Below are positions 43,908 to 56,141 of a DNA stretch of 64,000 nt, one piece after another. Numbering within the stretch: the first letter of the stretch is position 1; each line of letters starts with the position of its first letter. The notes below the pieces were generated by a model. The model was not told where the DNA came from. It saw only the letters and a program-made list of their open reading frames with translations, and ran no database searches. A program made the translations under genes and the position numbers. Source of the stretch: Cyathus striatus (taxonomy: Eukaryota; Basidiomycota; Agaricomycetes; Agaricales; Nidulariaceae); contig JAOVFP010000008.1 in NCBI GenBank assembly GCA_025738555.1, positions 4,402,001 to 4,466,000 of the forward strand, written 5' to 3'.

Positions 43908-46900
43908 TTACCGGCCGCGTCGTCCTTTCAGAGATTTGGGAACAGGTGTTGTCGGCAAAGCTGCCAATCCATGAGTAGGTTTGAAATCAGAATCGATTTC
44001 GTCACATTTAAGATGCAGAAGAAGATTATACACAAATATTTGTTCATATCTAAGACTGGGTGGTTAAAAAACAGACGTTGAATATTGACAAGACATACTG
44101 TGCATTGGTAAAAACCACCGAAACAGATTGTGAGCTACATCGTAAGAGGTTTGGTGCCATGACCAACGCCATATTGGCAGGGGTCATTTTCGTTGATGCT
44201 TGAGTTTTCTCATCTAGAAACAGTTGAAGGAAACTGACCACGAATAACAAAACACGGCGGTTAATGGTCGGTAATCTCTCTATGATTCGGATGCATTCTT
44301 CAGGATCTTTAGCGTTTAGTATGCATTCATTATACATTTCGTCCGGCACCAAGGGATCACACAATTCCCTTAGCCAGAGTTTCAGCAACGAGGCTAGAAC
44401 ATGGGGGTCATCGACGCCATCTAGCGTGTAATATCCTCGGTCAATTCGCAGCTTAAGTTCCGACACTGAGTCCGCGTCACCAGGAACGCGAAATATCCCT
44501 TCGACTTTCGGACCACCCAGTGCAAGAATACCGTCAGCCAAAAAAGGTAGAATGATCGGAACTTTTTGATGAGGATAATTTCTTTCTTGCAAGCGAATAA
44601 TTCCGTCGAGGGACTCTCCAAATGTAGATGGATTGAATGCGGCGTCCTAAACACTTTGATTAACTAGACATTTTGTGATGTCGAGACTGAGCACCTACAG
44701 ATGCAGTTTCTATCTCAACGACATTAGGAGGTTTACCTCTAGGCCCTTTCATGGAGATGGTCGCGAGTCGCCGGAGACAATATTTGGCCATGATATCGAC
44801 TCTGCCTTCCTGCTGAGTTGTATGCTTTTGAATAAATCCGTGAAGATAAGTTTCAAAATCTTTCGACGGAGGAAATGTGATTAGAAGTACACATAGCAAC
44901 TGCCAACCTTTGAAGATACTCTCCCTGAATACAAATAAGTAATCGTTCAATATTATCGTGTCAACCATTGACTAACGTGTTGGGATTAGCCGTGAGCTGC
45001 TTCATTAACTGACAAAAGATTTCATCTCGTAGCTCTCCATGAGTAAGGCCTTCCCCGAGAAGCCATCGCTCCTCTTCTAGTAACCCAATGGAATTAACAG
45101 ACAATGATGTAGAAGAGGCATTGACAGGGGATGTCATGGAATTTGAGGTATCATTTTGCAAACGAAATGTGGCCGGTTTCTCTCGTTCGCGATCCCCCAT
45201 CAGATGCTGAATAACCTTAAATATTGTTATGGAATTTTTCTGTAATGCTTTGTTTAAAGTTAAAAGAGAAGATGACAATGGTGTCTGAAAAGGATGAGAA
45301 CGAATTTCATCTGAGGAAAAACAAGCAATGAACCTTCTGCCAAGTCATCAGTTGTAACACAGGAACCCTCCTTTTGAATATAAATCCACTCCTGTGTGTA
45401 GAGAAATACTGCCTTGCATACTCAGATTCAGAAAAATGTTGGATATCTGTTGCAAGATCATTAGGAAGAATCGGATATGTACTGTTACAGAATCTTTCAT
45501 CAACTTTGTCTGAATGAAGAGGGAAAAAAATAACTGACTGAGTTCTTAAAGACTTTGAGAAGTTATTATCGTCGTTGATATCTGCATTAAACTCGATTAC
45601 TATAGGTTGTCCTGTTGCTCTGTTTTTTACAGGGCTCATTTCCTGCGTTGCAGCTAAAAAAAAATATGGTAAATATGCAAAATATGCAAAGTCAAGAAGA
45701 AATACTGACCATGGTTTAAAATAGGGGCACTGATAAATTTTCCACCGATCTTCACAGACCCTTCAGTTTTGGGGACAGGGAGGGTTGATCGTGATGGTAA
45801 TGGTAATGGAGAGGTACTTCGTCTTGATATAGATGAATTATCATCACTGCCCCGTAACTCAGAGGTTGTGACTGATTCAGATACTGGAGATTTCGCTGGA
45901 AGGCAATTATCGGCAACCATGTTCGGTATTTCTTTCATAGTTTGCAAGTTCTACATATATTGCAATTTCCCATGGGGATGAATTGAAAGATGAGACAACT
46001 AAAATGTTTTTGTAACTGACGAACCTGATTTAGAGGGAGCTGAGACTTGTTAGACGCAGGACTGGGAGGCTCCGACATTTCCGTTGTGTAAGGAGATCCG
46101 GGGATGGGTGTTAATTGTGAGTTTGTGTGGATTTTGTAGTAATTATCTTTGGATGTTGTCCTGCGCACTGCCCGCTTTCTTGGCTCTGTAATCAACGATG
46201 CATGGGTAACTGGAGGTTTTCCTTGCAGAGAGTTGCGCTCTCTGCTGTGAAAAGTTTTCGCCTCTTGATAGTCATGATCGGTCTTATCAATTCGCGAGAG
46301 TCGTCGACTGAGTGCACTGTTCTGTAGTTTTATAAACTCTCAGTATCAGAACAAACAAAGTGAACCAACTGCACTACCTGAATAATGCTTAAAGGAATGA
46401 CAAAGCCTCCAGGTCGCTCCCAAACGGTTTCTCCGGTTTTAGTGTGATAGTAATATGGTAGGCCACCACGGGTATCATCTGACAGTTCCCACCACTCTCC
46501 CTCAGCGCTTGGAGGCAGTCTTATGGGGGCAGGTTAATTAAGAATAACACCGCAGTGCAAATTGATATCTCACACGAAACTGCCAACAGGGGGGTCCCAA
46601 TTAACTTGCCCTGTGGCAGGACATGCGTAAAAAGATGTCTGCGTCTGGAAGGGAACAACTTGTCACATTTAAAGCGAAAGCGTTATGATAACAGCGTACT
46701 TGTGGATCTACAAGAGTGACCCAGAAATTGGATCCCCATCTCGCAGTATCACCTTACTTGGAAGAGTGGTGGGAGAGATCTTTAATTGTTGTGGCGATTC
46801 GGCACCATCAGATGATTCAAGATCGATAGTTTTGCCTTTGTTTAAGGAGGTCGAACTCTGCCGTGAAACAGAAATATTCCCCAAAGGAAATCTTGGTGTA

Positions 46901-46950
46901 CTAGCAGTCGTAGAGGTTGGATCATAGGAGGTGGTAGGTATCGAGGACAT
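43908..46950 (-). CDS. WW-MyTH4-RhoGAP protein
   Basis: Rho-family GTPase-activating protein with the domain order of animal ARHGAP39/Vilse. Near the N-terminus two WW-like units: NFWVTLVDPQTQTSFYACP..VNWDPP (about 46730-46560) and GEWWELSDDTRGGLPYYYHT..VWERP (about 46500-46400). A long Ser/Pro-rich linker follows. The MyTH4 domain (about 45280-44700) has HGELRDEIFCQLMKQLTANP and WQLLCVLLITFPPS. The RhoGAP domain (44592-44000) has the conserved VEGIFRVPGD with the arginine finger, LLKLWLRELCDPLVP, MALVMAPNLLRC and the Asn of the TNAQ block. A last exon restores YEQIFVYNLLLHL and a basic tail ending KGRRGR. The N-terminal exon join near 46770 is unclear. About 850 residues. Likely acts on Rho/Cdc42 at the cell cortex. 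Confidence 0.85.
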
Positions 46951-47629
46951 CGAAGTGAAAGCTGCTTCGTATGCAGGCTGAGAAGGCGAGTGGTGTTGCT
47001 GTCACCAAGCACAATAACTTTAAGATTGAACTTCGACCGAGACCAGGAAGATGGGGGATTCGAAAACTAACTGATGGATTAAATGGAGGCAAAGACGAAT
47101 AAATCAGGGTTCAAGCAACGGTTTCATGGTGGTACTTATTATGGCATTCTCACTGAGGGGCGCGTGTGGTCACTGTATATTTGTCAAATAATATCTACAT
47201 AGAGCTGGCTGTCACCGGCATTTACAAGTATCTTCATCCGGGAAGGCTTGAAGCGTTGATTAATGATTGACCTATACACTAATGGATGCCTGTCCACATT
47301 GACAGCGCCCACTTTTTCTTGACTTTTTCCTCCTCATACTTATTTTTCCTAAATTATTATAATGTAATAAGATAAAGAACTCATGCTAATATTACACTAT
47401 TTGGAATGAGCAGTTAAGTTTCATAAAGCAACCATAACTAAGAACTTACATTCAAATTAGCGGGAGCTATACTCTATAGGTATCCCAGTCTGTCCTGACA
47501 GAGTCCTCACTACAGCCAAACTACAACCTCACTACTTACTCGTTCCACCAAGTTGTAAATATTTACTATGTACCGTCTAAGTCAAGTCTAAGTACTTGCT
47601 GCTGCCTCTTCTAACATGCTATTTCCAAG
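46951..47629. other. intergenic region, RhoGAP promoter and downstream flank
   Basis: 680 bp with no gene. Contains AT-rich tracts (47335-47460) and, at 47525-47600, TACTTACTCG, TTACTATGTACC and CTAAGTACTTGC, another cluster of the AGTACTT-type words. Confidence 0.5.
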
Positions 47630-48641
47630 TTATTTCTTTGGTTCCAACATCGTCTTTGCCGCATCTACCAATTCTTGAAGTGTCGTCACGTCTGCTTTGT
47701 CGCTCTCCAGTGACCCATTTATTCGCTCATAGATTTTTGCCATTCCTCGGTAGATGTCTCCTTCCTCCTTCCCGATAAAGTCTGCAATCTCATTCATTTC
47801 TCCCACCCAACGATAGGCTTTGGGAAACATAGGAGATATAGCCCGTGTTATCCGTCGAAGGAGCTCAGGTTGTGACAACTTTAATTCGCTAAGTAGTGCC
47901 TGGCTGGTTGCAGGCGAGGATGCATGAGATGCTATTTTCAATGAAATCAGTCAAGAAGGCCCTAACTATAAATCAAACTTCCGGAGGCATACCAAGAAGC
48001 ATGGTCGTAAGAAGCCCAGTTAATCCTTTAGAAATACCCTGCTTTGCTTGTTAGCGGGAAATTAGAAGATTGCTTCAAGTTATACGCACGGCATACGACA
48101 TTTTCAAAGCACTCGCATCACCGATGTCAGCCCCTTCACTTCTTAAAGCCTTTACAACTAATCCATTGTTCGTCAAGTTCTCTAATTGTTCTAAAGCAGC
48201 TGAGTGTTTAGGAGAAGTGGACGCATAGAAAGTCGGGTTATAATCAATAGTAGGAGGTCCACCGATAATGCAAGCGTCAATAAAAGAGATGGGAAGCTTT
48301 TCAAAGGCTGCCGCAATATCTAGGACGCTAGATGGGCTAACAGCATTGCAGTCCGCGAATGTCAAATGTTGTCTGGGGGTGCTTCGTAGTGACTTAAGCA
48401 GATCAGCAAATTTACGAGCAAATGACAGGGCATCCCCGGGAGGAACGATACTGAGGATGAGGTCTGAACGTTCAATAATTTTTTCCCAAGGCATATCGAC
48501 CATACCAGCCTCTGCTGCTCGTTTCCGAGAGGCTGCTGAACGACCTTCCAAATTAGTGAAGACAATACAACCTCCTTCCACAAGCTTTCGCCCAACTGCG
48601 GAGCCCATGGCACCAGGTGCTACGATGGTAATCGTCGTCAT
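47630..48641 (-). CDS. NAD(P)-dependent 6-phosphogluconate-dehydrogenase-like protein (DUF1932)
   Basis: Start chosen at ATG 48641 (MTTITIVAPGAMGSAV): a Rossmann GxGxxG variant (APGAMG) begins at residue 8. The NAD-binding domain continues with SDLILSIVPPGDAL and TFADCNAVSP, followed by the active-site-like FIDACIIGGPP. After two introns (about 48085-48020 and 47985-47940) comes the DUF1932 helical C-terminal domain (SALKMSYA, GISKGLTGLL, RITRAISPMFPKAYRWVGEM, AKIYERI). About 300 residues, intact. Members of the beta-hydroxyacid dehydrogenase superfamily oxidise 3-hydroxy acids; the substrate here is unknown. It is a tail-to-head neighbour of RhoGAP on the same strand. Confidence 0.82.
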
Positions 48642-49141
48642 AGAGGTGGTTAAAGGCAAGTACAGTTCAGAAGTTACCGTCTTATCTGATGATATTAATA
48701 ACTCATCATTAGTCCTTCACATGCTTCCATCAGTCGATAAAGATAGATCATCCTATAGCAGTCCACTCACTCTAGAATTCAAACATTCTACAATTAACCA
48801 GTATAAGCATAAAAGTGACGTTACTTACCTTGACCTGCCTACAGCATGCCCTTCACCTACCAGCATATGCATATTTTAAATTGCGTCTTAAAAGCGATAA
48901 ACTTTTTAAATCCATAGTTTAAGTTATTTTACCGTTGGACTAAACATCGAGAGCTGAAGTTGCAATACGTGATATAAAATTATTTGTATTTTCAGTTTTT
49001 CCTTCGAGCATACTAGAGTTAGAAACGAAGATAAGTACGGGTTACACATGAAATTCATTGTTTTAACCTGTAAGGATGAGACGTAGGGCTAATGTTAAGT
49101 GGCCACAGAACGAGGCCGATGGCATACATCGTATGGAAACC
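48642..49141. other. intergenic gap, no gene
   Basis: 500 bp between two minus-strand genes; AT-rich core (48880-49000) and no open frame of interest. It holds the UCH terminator and the dehydrogenase promoter. Confidence 0.5.
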
Positions 49142-50340
49142 TTAATCTTCATCTATGTCCTCCCCGCGACTAATACGCATCTTCATTGCAATCTTTGCCT
49201 GCTCTTTTGCTGGTTCTAAATGTCCTGACTTTGCAAGGGCCACCAGAAGGGCATGGGCAAGTCCTAAATGATTGTGCCGGCGAAGACTGTTTTCGAACTT
49301 CGAAAACACATCAGTCTGATTTTAAACTTTTAAAGGCAACGTCAGAAAATACATACGGCCCAGCGTTCACGTTTTGCATGCTCGTTTGAAATTCTGGCAT
49401 GAATATCAGCAGTATCAGCCATATGTCCTCCACTTGTTTGATGCTGCAACTGGGCTTCTAGAGCAGGTAAAGGATCGTCTCGCAACGCCAGCAGACTGAA
49501 CTCTAGCTAAAAGTTGAGATGTGAGATTCAACTACGATTCCTCTTGAAAGTTTTAGAGCACGTACTGCCCCGACTGGATAAGTGTTGATACGAGCTTCTA
49601 TAACATCACTGCAGTTTTAACTGATTAGATAGCATGGCATATACAAGAAGTTTTTAAGCTCACCGTGCCTTGTTGATCCAACCTCCAGGTCCATCCTCAA
49701 CTGCACCATGTTGAACAGCATGAGACTTCAATCCGTCTAGTTCATAGAGGACTCCCATCACGGGGAGATATACAACAAAATGATATGCATCTTCTGATTT
49801 TCTAGGAAGGCCTAAACCATCAAGAGATACTGCACTGGGAGGTGAAAGAGCATTGTGTGCCTCTCGTAACCAGTCCGCGCTTGTAATGACCAGACCTCGT
49901 GTCTGAGGATCCATCCCGGTGGTGAAACTAAGCAAATTGGCTAATTGCTCCCCACTGGAAAGCGAAGGTATATTTCCAATGGCATTTAAAACGGCAAGTG
50001 TAGCGCAGGCATTATTGACGACCTGATGAGCAAAAAAGCCAGGAAATTCAGGGTCATACGTGCCCATGGACGGGTTTGCGGAATCGCTGGACGATGATGG
50101 CACCCATTTAAACAAAAATATAAGGGCATGAAGAGGCTGCAATGCTGCTAGCGAGTCGGGGTCAAGGGAGTAGAGATCGTCCACTATGAATGGGACGCCC
50201 AATGTATGAAGCAATTCACTGGCAAAAAGGGATCGGGTTGGAACTCTTACAGGAGGTCGAGCAAGAGCAAAGAATACACACGTGAAGACACCAGGGTCTG
50301 ATTCAGTCAAGTTCCATCCAGATTCATCTTCTCCCGACAT
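49142..50340 (-). CDS. UCH37: UCH37/UCHL5-type ubiquitin C-terminal hydrolase
   Basis: Cysteine protease that trims ubiquitin chains, in animals and fission yeast on the 19S proteasome. The start at 50340 gives GWNLTESDPGVFT, the family opening; then VDDLYSLDPDSL, LHALIFLFKW, and the oxyanion/catalytic segment HQVVNNACATLAVLNAI with the active Cys in NACAT. YHFVVYLPV supplies the catalytic His and LYELDGLK the Asp. Introns at about 49665-49610, 49560-49505 and 49375-49305 connect VIEARINTYPVGA, LEFSLLALRDDP and the UCH37 tail (NHLGLAHALLVALAKSGHL, EPAKEQAKIAMKMR), which in UCH37 carries the proteasome-binding region. Ends at 49142. About 335 residues. It lacks nothing obvious. Divergent from MED31 by 287 bp. 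Confidence 0.92.
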
Positions 50341-50627
50341 TGGTTTGAAGAAAATAACACAGCTTGAGTTATCTCGTGCACTGCACTGTATTTCGAATGG
50401 CTCTATACAGTCGGTTCTCCGAGGAAGGCAGGTCCGTGACGATGAGTATAAGTATCAAATAAGTAATATACTTCTATCAAGTTTCTACGAATTTCAGACT
50501 TGACGCGTGCGCGGTGCGTTGACTAAGCACGTGCCTGTTTACCATCGCCACCATGTCGTACTTCAGCTTACCGACCGCCGGAAAGTAACAATGACGTTCC
50601 CCTGGTGTCATTCCCTTCTTCATTCAA
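50341..50627. promoter_or_regulatory. divergent promoter of UCH37 and MED31
   Basis: 287 bp between start codons, comparatively GC-rich on the MED31 side, with GACGCGTGCGCGG and GCACGTGCC around 50503-50534 (a CACGTG E-box-like palindrome). Likely drives both housekeeping genes. Confidence 0.45.
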
Positions 50628-51181
50628 ATGAACAAGGACGCGGGTACTCAATCCAACACGCAGCACACTCCTGCCGATGTTAAGGACGCCAATCGTGCAA
50701 GATTCGAATTAGAGTTGGAATTTGTTCAATCTCTTGCCAATCCATTCTATCTCCATTCCCTTGCACAACAAAACATCCTAGAACAGCCGACTTTCATTAA
50801 TTTTCTGAAATATCTTCTCTACTTCAAGGAGAAGGATTATGCACGTTTTATTCAGTATGCAGTACTTACGTTCTGTAATAGCCATTGCGTTAACATGCCT
50901 TCAACCAGCTACCCCCACTCACTTCATCATTTGGAGCTCCTTCAGCACCCCAAGTTTCGTTCTGCTATGAAGAATAGTGAATTTCTCAGAGATTATCACC
51001 AGAAACAATTTGATCATTGGAGAACTTGGTTGGTAACTGTCATTTGCATCATGTCTATTTTTAATTCCACTCGAATACTAGGCGTGATCCTGCGTACTCG
51101 AGTAGTGTCCGCAACGCTGCAAAAGCGAAGGATGAAAATATGACAACTAACGAGATGCAATTAGATCACAAAAATGTGTAA
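50628..51181 (+). CDS. MED31: Mediator complex subunit 31 (Soh1)
   Basis: Small, highly conserved Mediator middle-module subunit. The start at 50628 gives a polar head, then RFELELEFVQSLANPFYLHS, LAQQNILEQPTFINFLKYL and YFKEKDYARFI, the Soh1 signature. A 68-nt intron (about 50852-50919) joins to YPHSLHHLELLQHPKFRSAM and YHQKQFDHWRTW. A second intron near 51028-51082 leads to a non-conserved polar tail (DPAYSSSVRNAAKAKDEN) ending at TAA 51179-51181. About 140 residues, usual length. The second Mediator gene in this window. Confidence 0.92.
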
Positions 51182-51444
51182 CTAGCAATAGTAATTTCCT
51201 AGTAAGAATCTAAGATAACAAATTAAATTAAATATACTTATAAGCACATACTAAGTATTTTGGTACTTAAAATTATAAGTAAATTAAATTAGGTGTCACA
51301 GCCTTGGTGACGGTACTCGGCAGCACGTGCTTCGTGCAAGATTTCCGAACCAAGTGCATTATATAACTTACCCTCTTCCGATATTGTTTCTCCAATTTCT
51401 CCCTAAGTCCGTCCAGGTTTCACCATTTCCATTCTCAATGGATA
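51182..51444. other. intergenic gap with AGTACTT-type words
   Basis: AT-rich 263 bp with ATACTTATAAGCACATACTAAG and GGTACTT around 51232-51270, then GCACGTGC at 51323, then a C/T-rich leader before the transporter ATG. Confidence 0.4.
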
Positions 51445-53151
51445 ATGGAAAATACTCGTGTTATATCAGGTGAACGCCTCCCCGCGGAGCAGGAAATGTT
51501 TATGGAACGGCAAAATACACTATACGAAGGCAATAATCACGGTGAAGATACCCTGAATGATGTCCACTTGGCAACCCTAGAGGAAAAGAAACTCCTATGG
51601 TGGAGGAATGCAATCATTAATACCTTATTTATTGCCTCGTGGTATGTCAGACATGCAGCCTTCTTCTAATCAGCTGCTGTGAGCTCGAAATAGGTTCTTA
51701 TTTGCGACTATTCTTTCTGTGTACAACAAATGGATGTTCTCAGAGGAACATTTCGGATTCCCTGCGCCATTATTCGTTACCACTATGCATATGTTTATTC
51801 AGTTTGTGCTAGCGGCTATACTACGGTTTTTCTGGCCTCGACGGTTTCGTCCTGAGTGTAATCCGAACCGGAAGGACTATGGGTAAGTTTCATTGCTTTT
51901 CTACTCTGCTGCGTTTACATACTTCGAAACATACCTACTTATTACCCATTTAACTATTCTTTACATTAGAACCAAGGTGGTCCCCACTGCAATGGCCACT
52001 AGCCTTGACATAGGTCTCTCGAATTTCTCCTTAAAGACAATCACGCTCTCTTTCTATAGTACGTGGAATATTATATTCTCAATGCCATGTAGTAATATTC
52101 AATGTGTTAGCTATGTGCAAATCGTCCTCTCTAATATTTGTTCTGACGTTCGCCTTCCTGTTCCGACTGGAACGCTTTTCTTGGCGTCTTATTGGCGTAA
52201 TATTTCTAATTTTCTCTGGCGTACTTCTTATGGTCGCCACCGAGACACATTTCGTCTTGCAAGGGTTTATTCTAGTCCTCACTGCAAGCGGTCTGGGGGG
52301 GCTTCGATGGAGTCTCACTCAATTACTTTTGAAGAACAGGGAGGTTGGGCTGAACAATCCTGCTGCAACTATATTTTGGCTTGCTCCTGTGATGGGTGCT
52401 ACGTTGGCGATTATTAGTGCCATCGTTGAGAAATGGACCGAAATATTTAGCAGTAGCTTCTTCGAAGGTTTCTCTCACACGATGAAAACCATGTTTTTCC
52501 TTACTGCGCCAGGCGTTTTGGCATTCTGCATGGTGCTAAGTGAATTCTAGTAGGTTAATTATAATTCTGCGAGAAACACATGCTTAGTGCTGGTTTATAG
52601 CATCATACAACGTACTGGTGTGGTCCCCATGTCAATAGCCGGGATCGCAAAGGAGGTTACTACGATTACGATCTCCGCATGGTTTTTTGGTGACAAGCTT
52701 ACACCTTTGAATATTACTGGCGTGGGAATTACAGTGTGTGGTACGAGGAATCGGTGTCGATTGGCTTTACCATTTCGCTCACTATATTATAGGTATCGCA
52801 CTCTTTACTTACCACAAGTATAAAAAAACCATGGCATCACCTATCCCACTGGATGCACATGGCAATCCTGTGATGGTCGATGGAAGTAACATCCGCGATA
52901 ATGATGACTATCACATTCAACTGAATCAGGAAGAATCTACGCCATTGACCATGATGTCCAGGGATGAGAGACATGCTAGTGAGGTTGGTTGGCTTGGTCT
53001 TTGTTCACCTTTAATCTTCAGGAACACTAAAAACTTTATTTGTTGTCAGGATGATCACTCGTCACCTCGTAGCTCCAGATTACTATTTACAGTAGGTGAA
53101 GATGACGACGATGGGGTCAAAGTAAGCAACATACGATCGTCAAGCTCGTAG
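51445..53151 (+). CDS. SLC35C2/Ymd8-type nucleotide-sugar transporter family protein
   Basis: Ten-helix transporter of the triose-phosphate/nucleotide-sugar family, expected in Golgi/ER membranes. The start at 51445 gives an acidic cytosolic head, then WRNAIINTLFIASW, and after an intron SVYNKWMFSEEHFGFPAPLF. Further exons give VPTAMATSLDIGLSNFSLK, MCKSSSLIFVLTFAFLFRLE, GGLRWSLTQLLLKN, SIAGIAKEVTTITISAWFFG and LTPLNITGVGITVCG, matching the SLC35C2 order closely. The Lys-containing CKSSS and KE motifs are conserved. After the last helix (IALFTYHKYKK) a polar tail of about 90 residues is acidic and ends in a Ser run. About eight introns; product about 450 residues. Substrate unknown; SLC35C2 in animals influences GDP-fucose supply. 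Confidence 0.85.
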
Positions 53152-54613
53152 GTGGACTCGGGATACCCGCATGTAAAGGATCCTACAGGCTACAATGTAC
53201 AACTTAGTGGATTTGTTGTATTGGAGCTTGTCGGTAGGAAGCTCAAGTATTTATGATTAAATGCAGTGTTGACGCCTTATATTGTGGGGAGCATAGACTG
53301 CACAGGCTGGTGAAAGATGGCATTAACATATGGCTTTGCACAAAGTTGCTAGTGGTGTATGTGCTTCTCATCCATCTTGTCTCCATTTGCGACCACACGC
53401 GGCAAGTACTCGGTCAACGAGGTGACCATAATCTGCTATCGATTGATCAAGAGGACCTAAAATACCACGTACCACTATGTGTGTGTGAGTTGGGATAGCG
53501 CAGGACAGCGCCTGCATACAGTGGTTTATGACGGATAGTTGGATTTCATTCTTCAGGACTTGTATGACTCCATCAATCATGGCTATCAAATACCCTCGCA
53601 GATGATACATGCACAGACTCCGTGATTGGGTTCCTGATCGATAGTTACCTATCAACCTCCACCGCTCCAGGCGGAGTCAAGGCCTGACGCCGATGTGCCG
53701 GGCGGAGGAGGAGAGAGTAAGGCTGGCAAGTGGTCGAGTGGAAACAGAAAACAAAAGGCAGGTGGTGAAAATGGGAGGGTTGTTCTGGAGATCTTGGGGC
53801 GGAGAAGGCCGCGGTGAATGGTGATATTGGATGCCACGTGGATCAAGAATTTAAAGCCCGATATAGAAGAAATAAAGACGATCAGAGGGCAAGCAGGGAC
53901 AAACAATGGGAGGGCGGCGATTTGTTGATTGAAAATTGACAGAATGGTTGCGTGACAGTGACGGGAGCTGGGAATGGAGGGGTTTGACAAAGGAGGTTAC
54001 TCAGCAGGCCAGAGTAGGAATAGAGAGAGACAGGCGATAGGGAATCTGGGGGCTGATTCTGAATCTTGATGTTCCGGCGAGTTTTATGAATTGATGATGG
54101 ATGTGTTTCGCATTCGCACTCATGTGGGTATGGCAGAGGTAAGCGAGGGTCTGTATCAGTCTGTATCGTTATAACTTATTCTGTGCTGATGGAAGACGTT
54201 ACGCCATGGCTAAGCGACAAGCGGACTGTCACGGTTTGTGGGAGAGGAGGATGAAACGGGTTGTTGAGGCCCGGAGTGCTCGACCCATCGCGGGCGGCTG
54301 GTGCAGCAGTAGGGCTGTGTGAAATCGTTTGCTTCCTTTTAGGTCGGCACACAGATCCGATCGGACCCAGACGTTGGCAGGGCATCCTTTGCTGGTTCAA
54401 ATTGAAAGAGGCCAATGCCCTAATGATACGAAACTCGTGCTTGCTTTGTGTCACCATCGGCTGTGTTAATTCCTCGTTATTTCTGGCGAAGCCTTTATTT
54501 TCCACTTCTCTCCTACTTAACTGTTACGCCCGTGACCGTCGCAACTTACTTTCCATTATATAGGTTCTCCTCTCCACTTCCCCGCTCATCCTTAGACAAC
54601 TCATATTATACCA
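53152..54613. other. 1.5 kb without a supported gene
   Basis: No coherent exon chain. The minus-strand frame 53368-53655 has a plausible amino-acid texture but no domain I know and no neighbouring exons, and the Pro/Ser-rich frame 53652-53990 is compositional. Probably the 3' flank of the transporter and a long regulatory region for the zinc-cluster gene; 54470-54600 is C/T-rich leader. Confidence 0.45.
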
Positions 54614-56141
54614 ATGGAGGACTCTTTTCAATTCATAATAGAATCGCCCCAGCATAGCCAGGGACACAAAAAGCGTCCGCGTCTCGTTACTTCCTGCGAC
54701 AACTGGCAAGTACATAATCCCCACATAATCTTACTTCCAGCACCTACTTACTCACTTCCTTGCTTTCAGCCGTCTCAAAAAGATAAAATGCTTGCAGCCC
54801 TCCCCAGAGGCAAAGTGCGAGGCCTGCAAGTCTGCCAAGATTCCCTGCCGCTTTCGTGATAGGGAGCGTTATTTTGCTGAGCGTAGTCGCGCCATTGCGG
54901 GCCCTAATGCAAATGCCGGATATTCCTCTGAGTCACGGTGAGTAGTAATCGCTTGCTCTGTAATCCACCTCTCGTTCCCAACTCTCCCCCTCCAGCCCCG
55001 AAACGAACGCCGGGCTTGATGCCTTTTCTGTCGCATCTAGTTCTTCCAGTCCATCCCTCTCCTCTCCGAGGTCATCTTCGCATTCACCTAAAGCGAGTGG
55101 CTTAGTGGCAGCGGACGCAGATCCCAATGGCAGATATCAATCATATCCTTCCGATTCCAGACGCTCCACTGAGTCTCCTCATAGGTACAGATAGTCTTCA
55201 AATCTTCATACCACTCGTCTGAACGCTATCCTAAGACATAGCAATTCAGCATCAATATCTGCGTTTCCGTCTTCTCGCACAGATTCTTCCTTAGCATACG
55301 GCTATATGACGTCGGGCTCTCCACAAGTTTTACCGCAACCACACTCAAGGACTCCTCAAGACTCACGTTCCTTTCAGCTATTCGACTCCGAAAACCCTCA
55401 GCGCCCCCATCCTTCACTAATGCAACATTTTATTCCCTTGTTTTTTGAACACATGGGTGGAGAATTCGGTTTCATCACGTACGAGGAGATTATAGCCGAA
55501 TTCTGGGATCAAACGTTACCTTCATTAATGGCAAACTGCATCGCCGCAATGGCTTCTAGGTTCGCTGCTACATCTGTCCTTGTGCATATTTCCTGCTAAC
55601 TTTTTGAAGGTATTCAAATATTCCGGAACTCAACGTGCGCGGTCTCCACAACGTTTCAGAAGCTTATACAGATATCGCGAAAGTGAGAAATTTGATTTTA
55701 AAAAGTTAAGTTATCTTTACTGAAAAGCTGTCAGGCTATTCTCCCGTCAGTAGCTTCTACACCTACAATGGAAACATTGCATGCTTTGATGCTTCTTTCT
55801 TGGGCAGAATACAAGAGTAACAGAATACCAGGTATGCAAACCAGGCTTCATAGAAATTCATTCTAACCTTGCATAGGTTTTCGTGTTTATTGTCAAATGG
55901 CAATGCGGATGGCTGTTGAGCTTGGACTCTCAGATCAAAATGCAGTTCAGATGCACCTCAGTGAGAATGAACGAAATCGTCGGCGCTCAACGTGGGCAAG
56001 CATATTGCAACTTCATTTGACTGTATCATCTTGCAGGTGATCGTTATAAGGATTCGAAACAATTCACGGTGGCGGTAAACACTGATTATAACCTGGAGTT
56101 ATACACTTAGCATGGACATTACTACGGCTTTCTTACAATAA
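54614..56141 (+). CDS. short Zn2Cys6 transcription factor (C-terminally reduced)
   Basis: The start at 54614 gives a short head, GHKKRPRLVTSCDNC, then an intron with a GC donor (GCAAGT, about 54706) completing CRLKKIKC, and CEACKSAKIPCRF, so all six cluster Cys are present. After Ser-rich linkers (SSSSSPSLSSPRSSSHS) comes the beginning of the fungal-specific regulatory domain: HFIPLFFEHMGGEFGFITYE, MANCIAAMASR, then GFRVYCQMAMRMAVELGL and RRRSTWASILQLHL. The gene then stops: after an intron at 56037-56110 the only continuation is a short SMDITTAFLQ ending at 56141. The usual domain continues for 250 or more residues. About 340 residues: a truncation or a shortened regulator. It binds DNA in principle. 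Confidence 0.7.

Noticed and set aside
48268..48879. 203-codon plus-strand frame
   Set aside because: Antisense to the dehydrogenase exon, without motifs; an open shadow frame.
53368..53655. 95-codon minus-strand frame with protein-like texture
   Set aside because: I could not tie it to a family or to splice-compatible neighbours; kept as an unexplained frame only.
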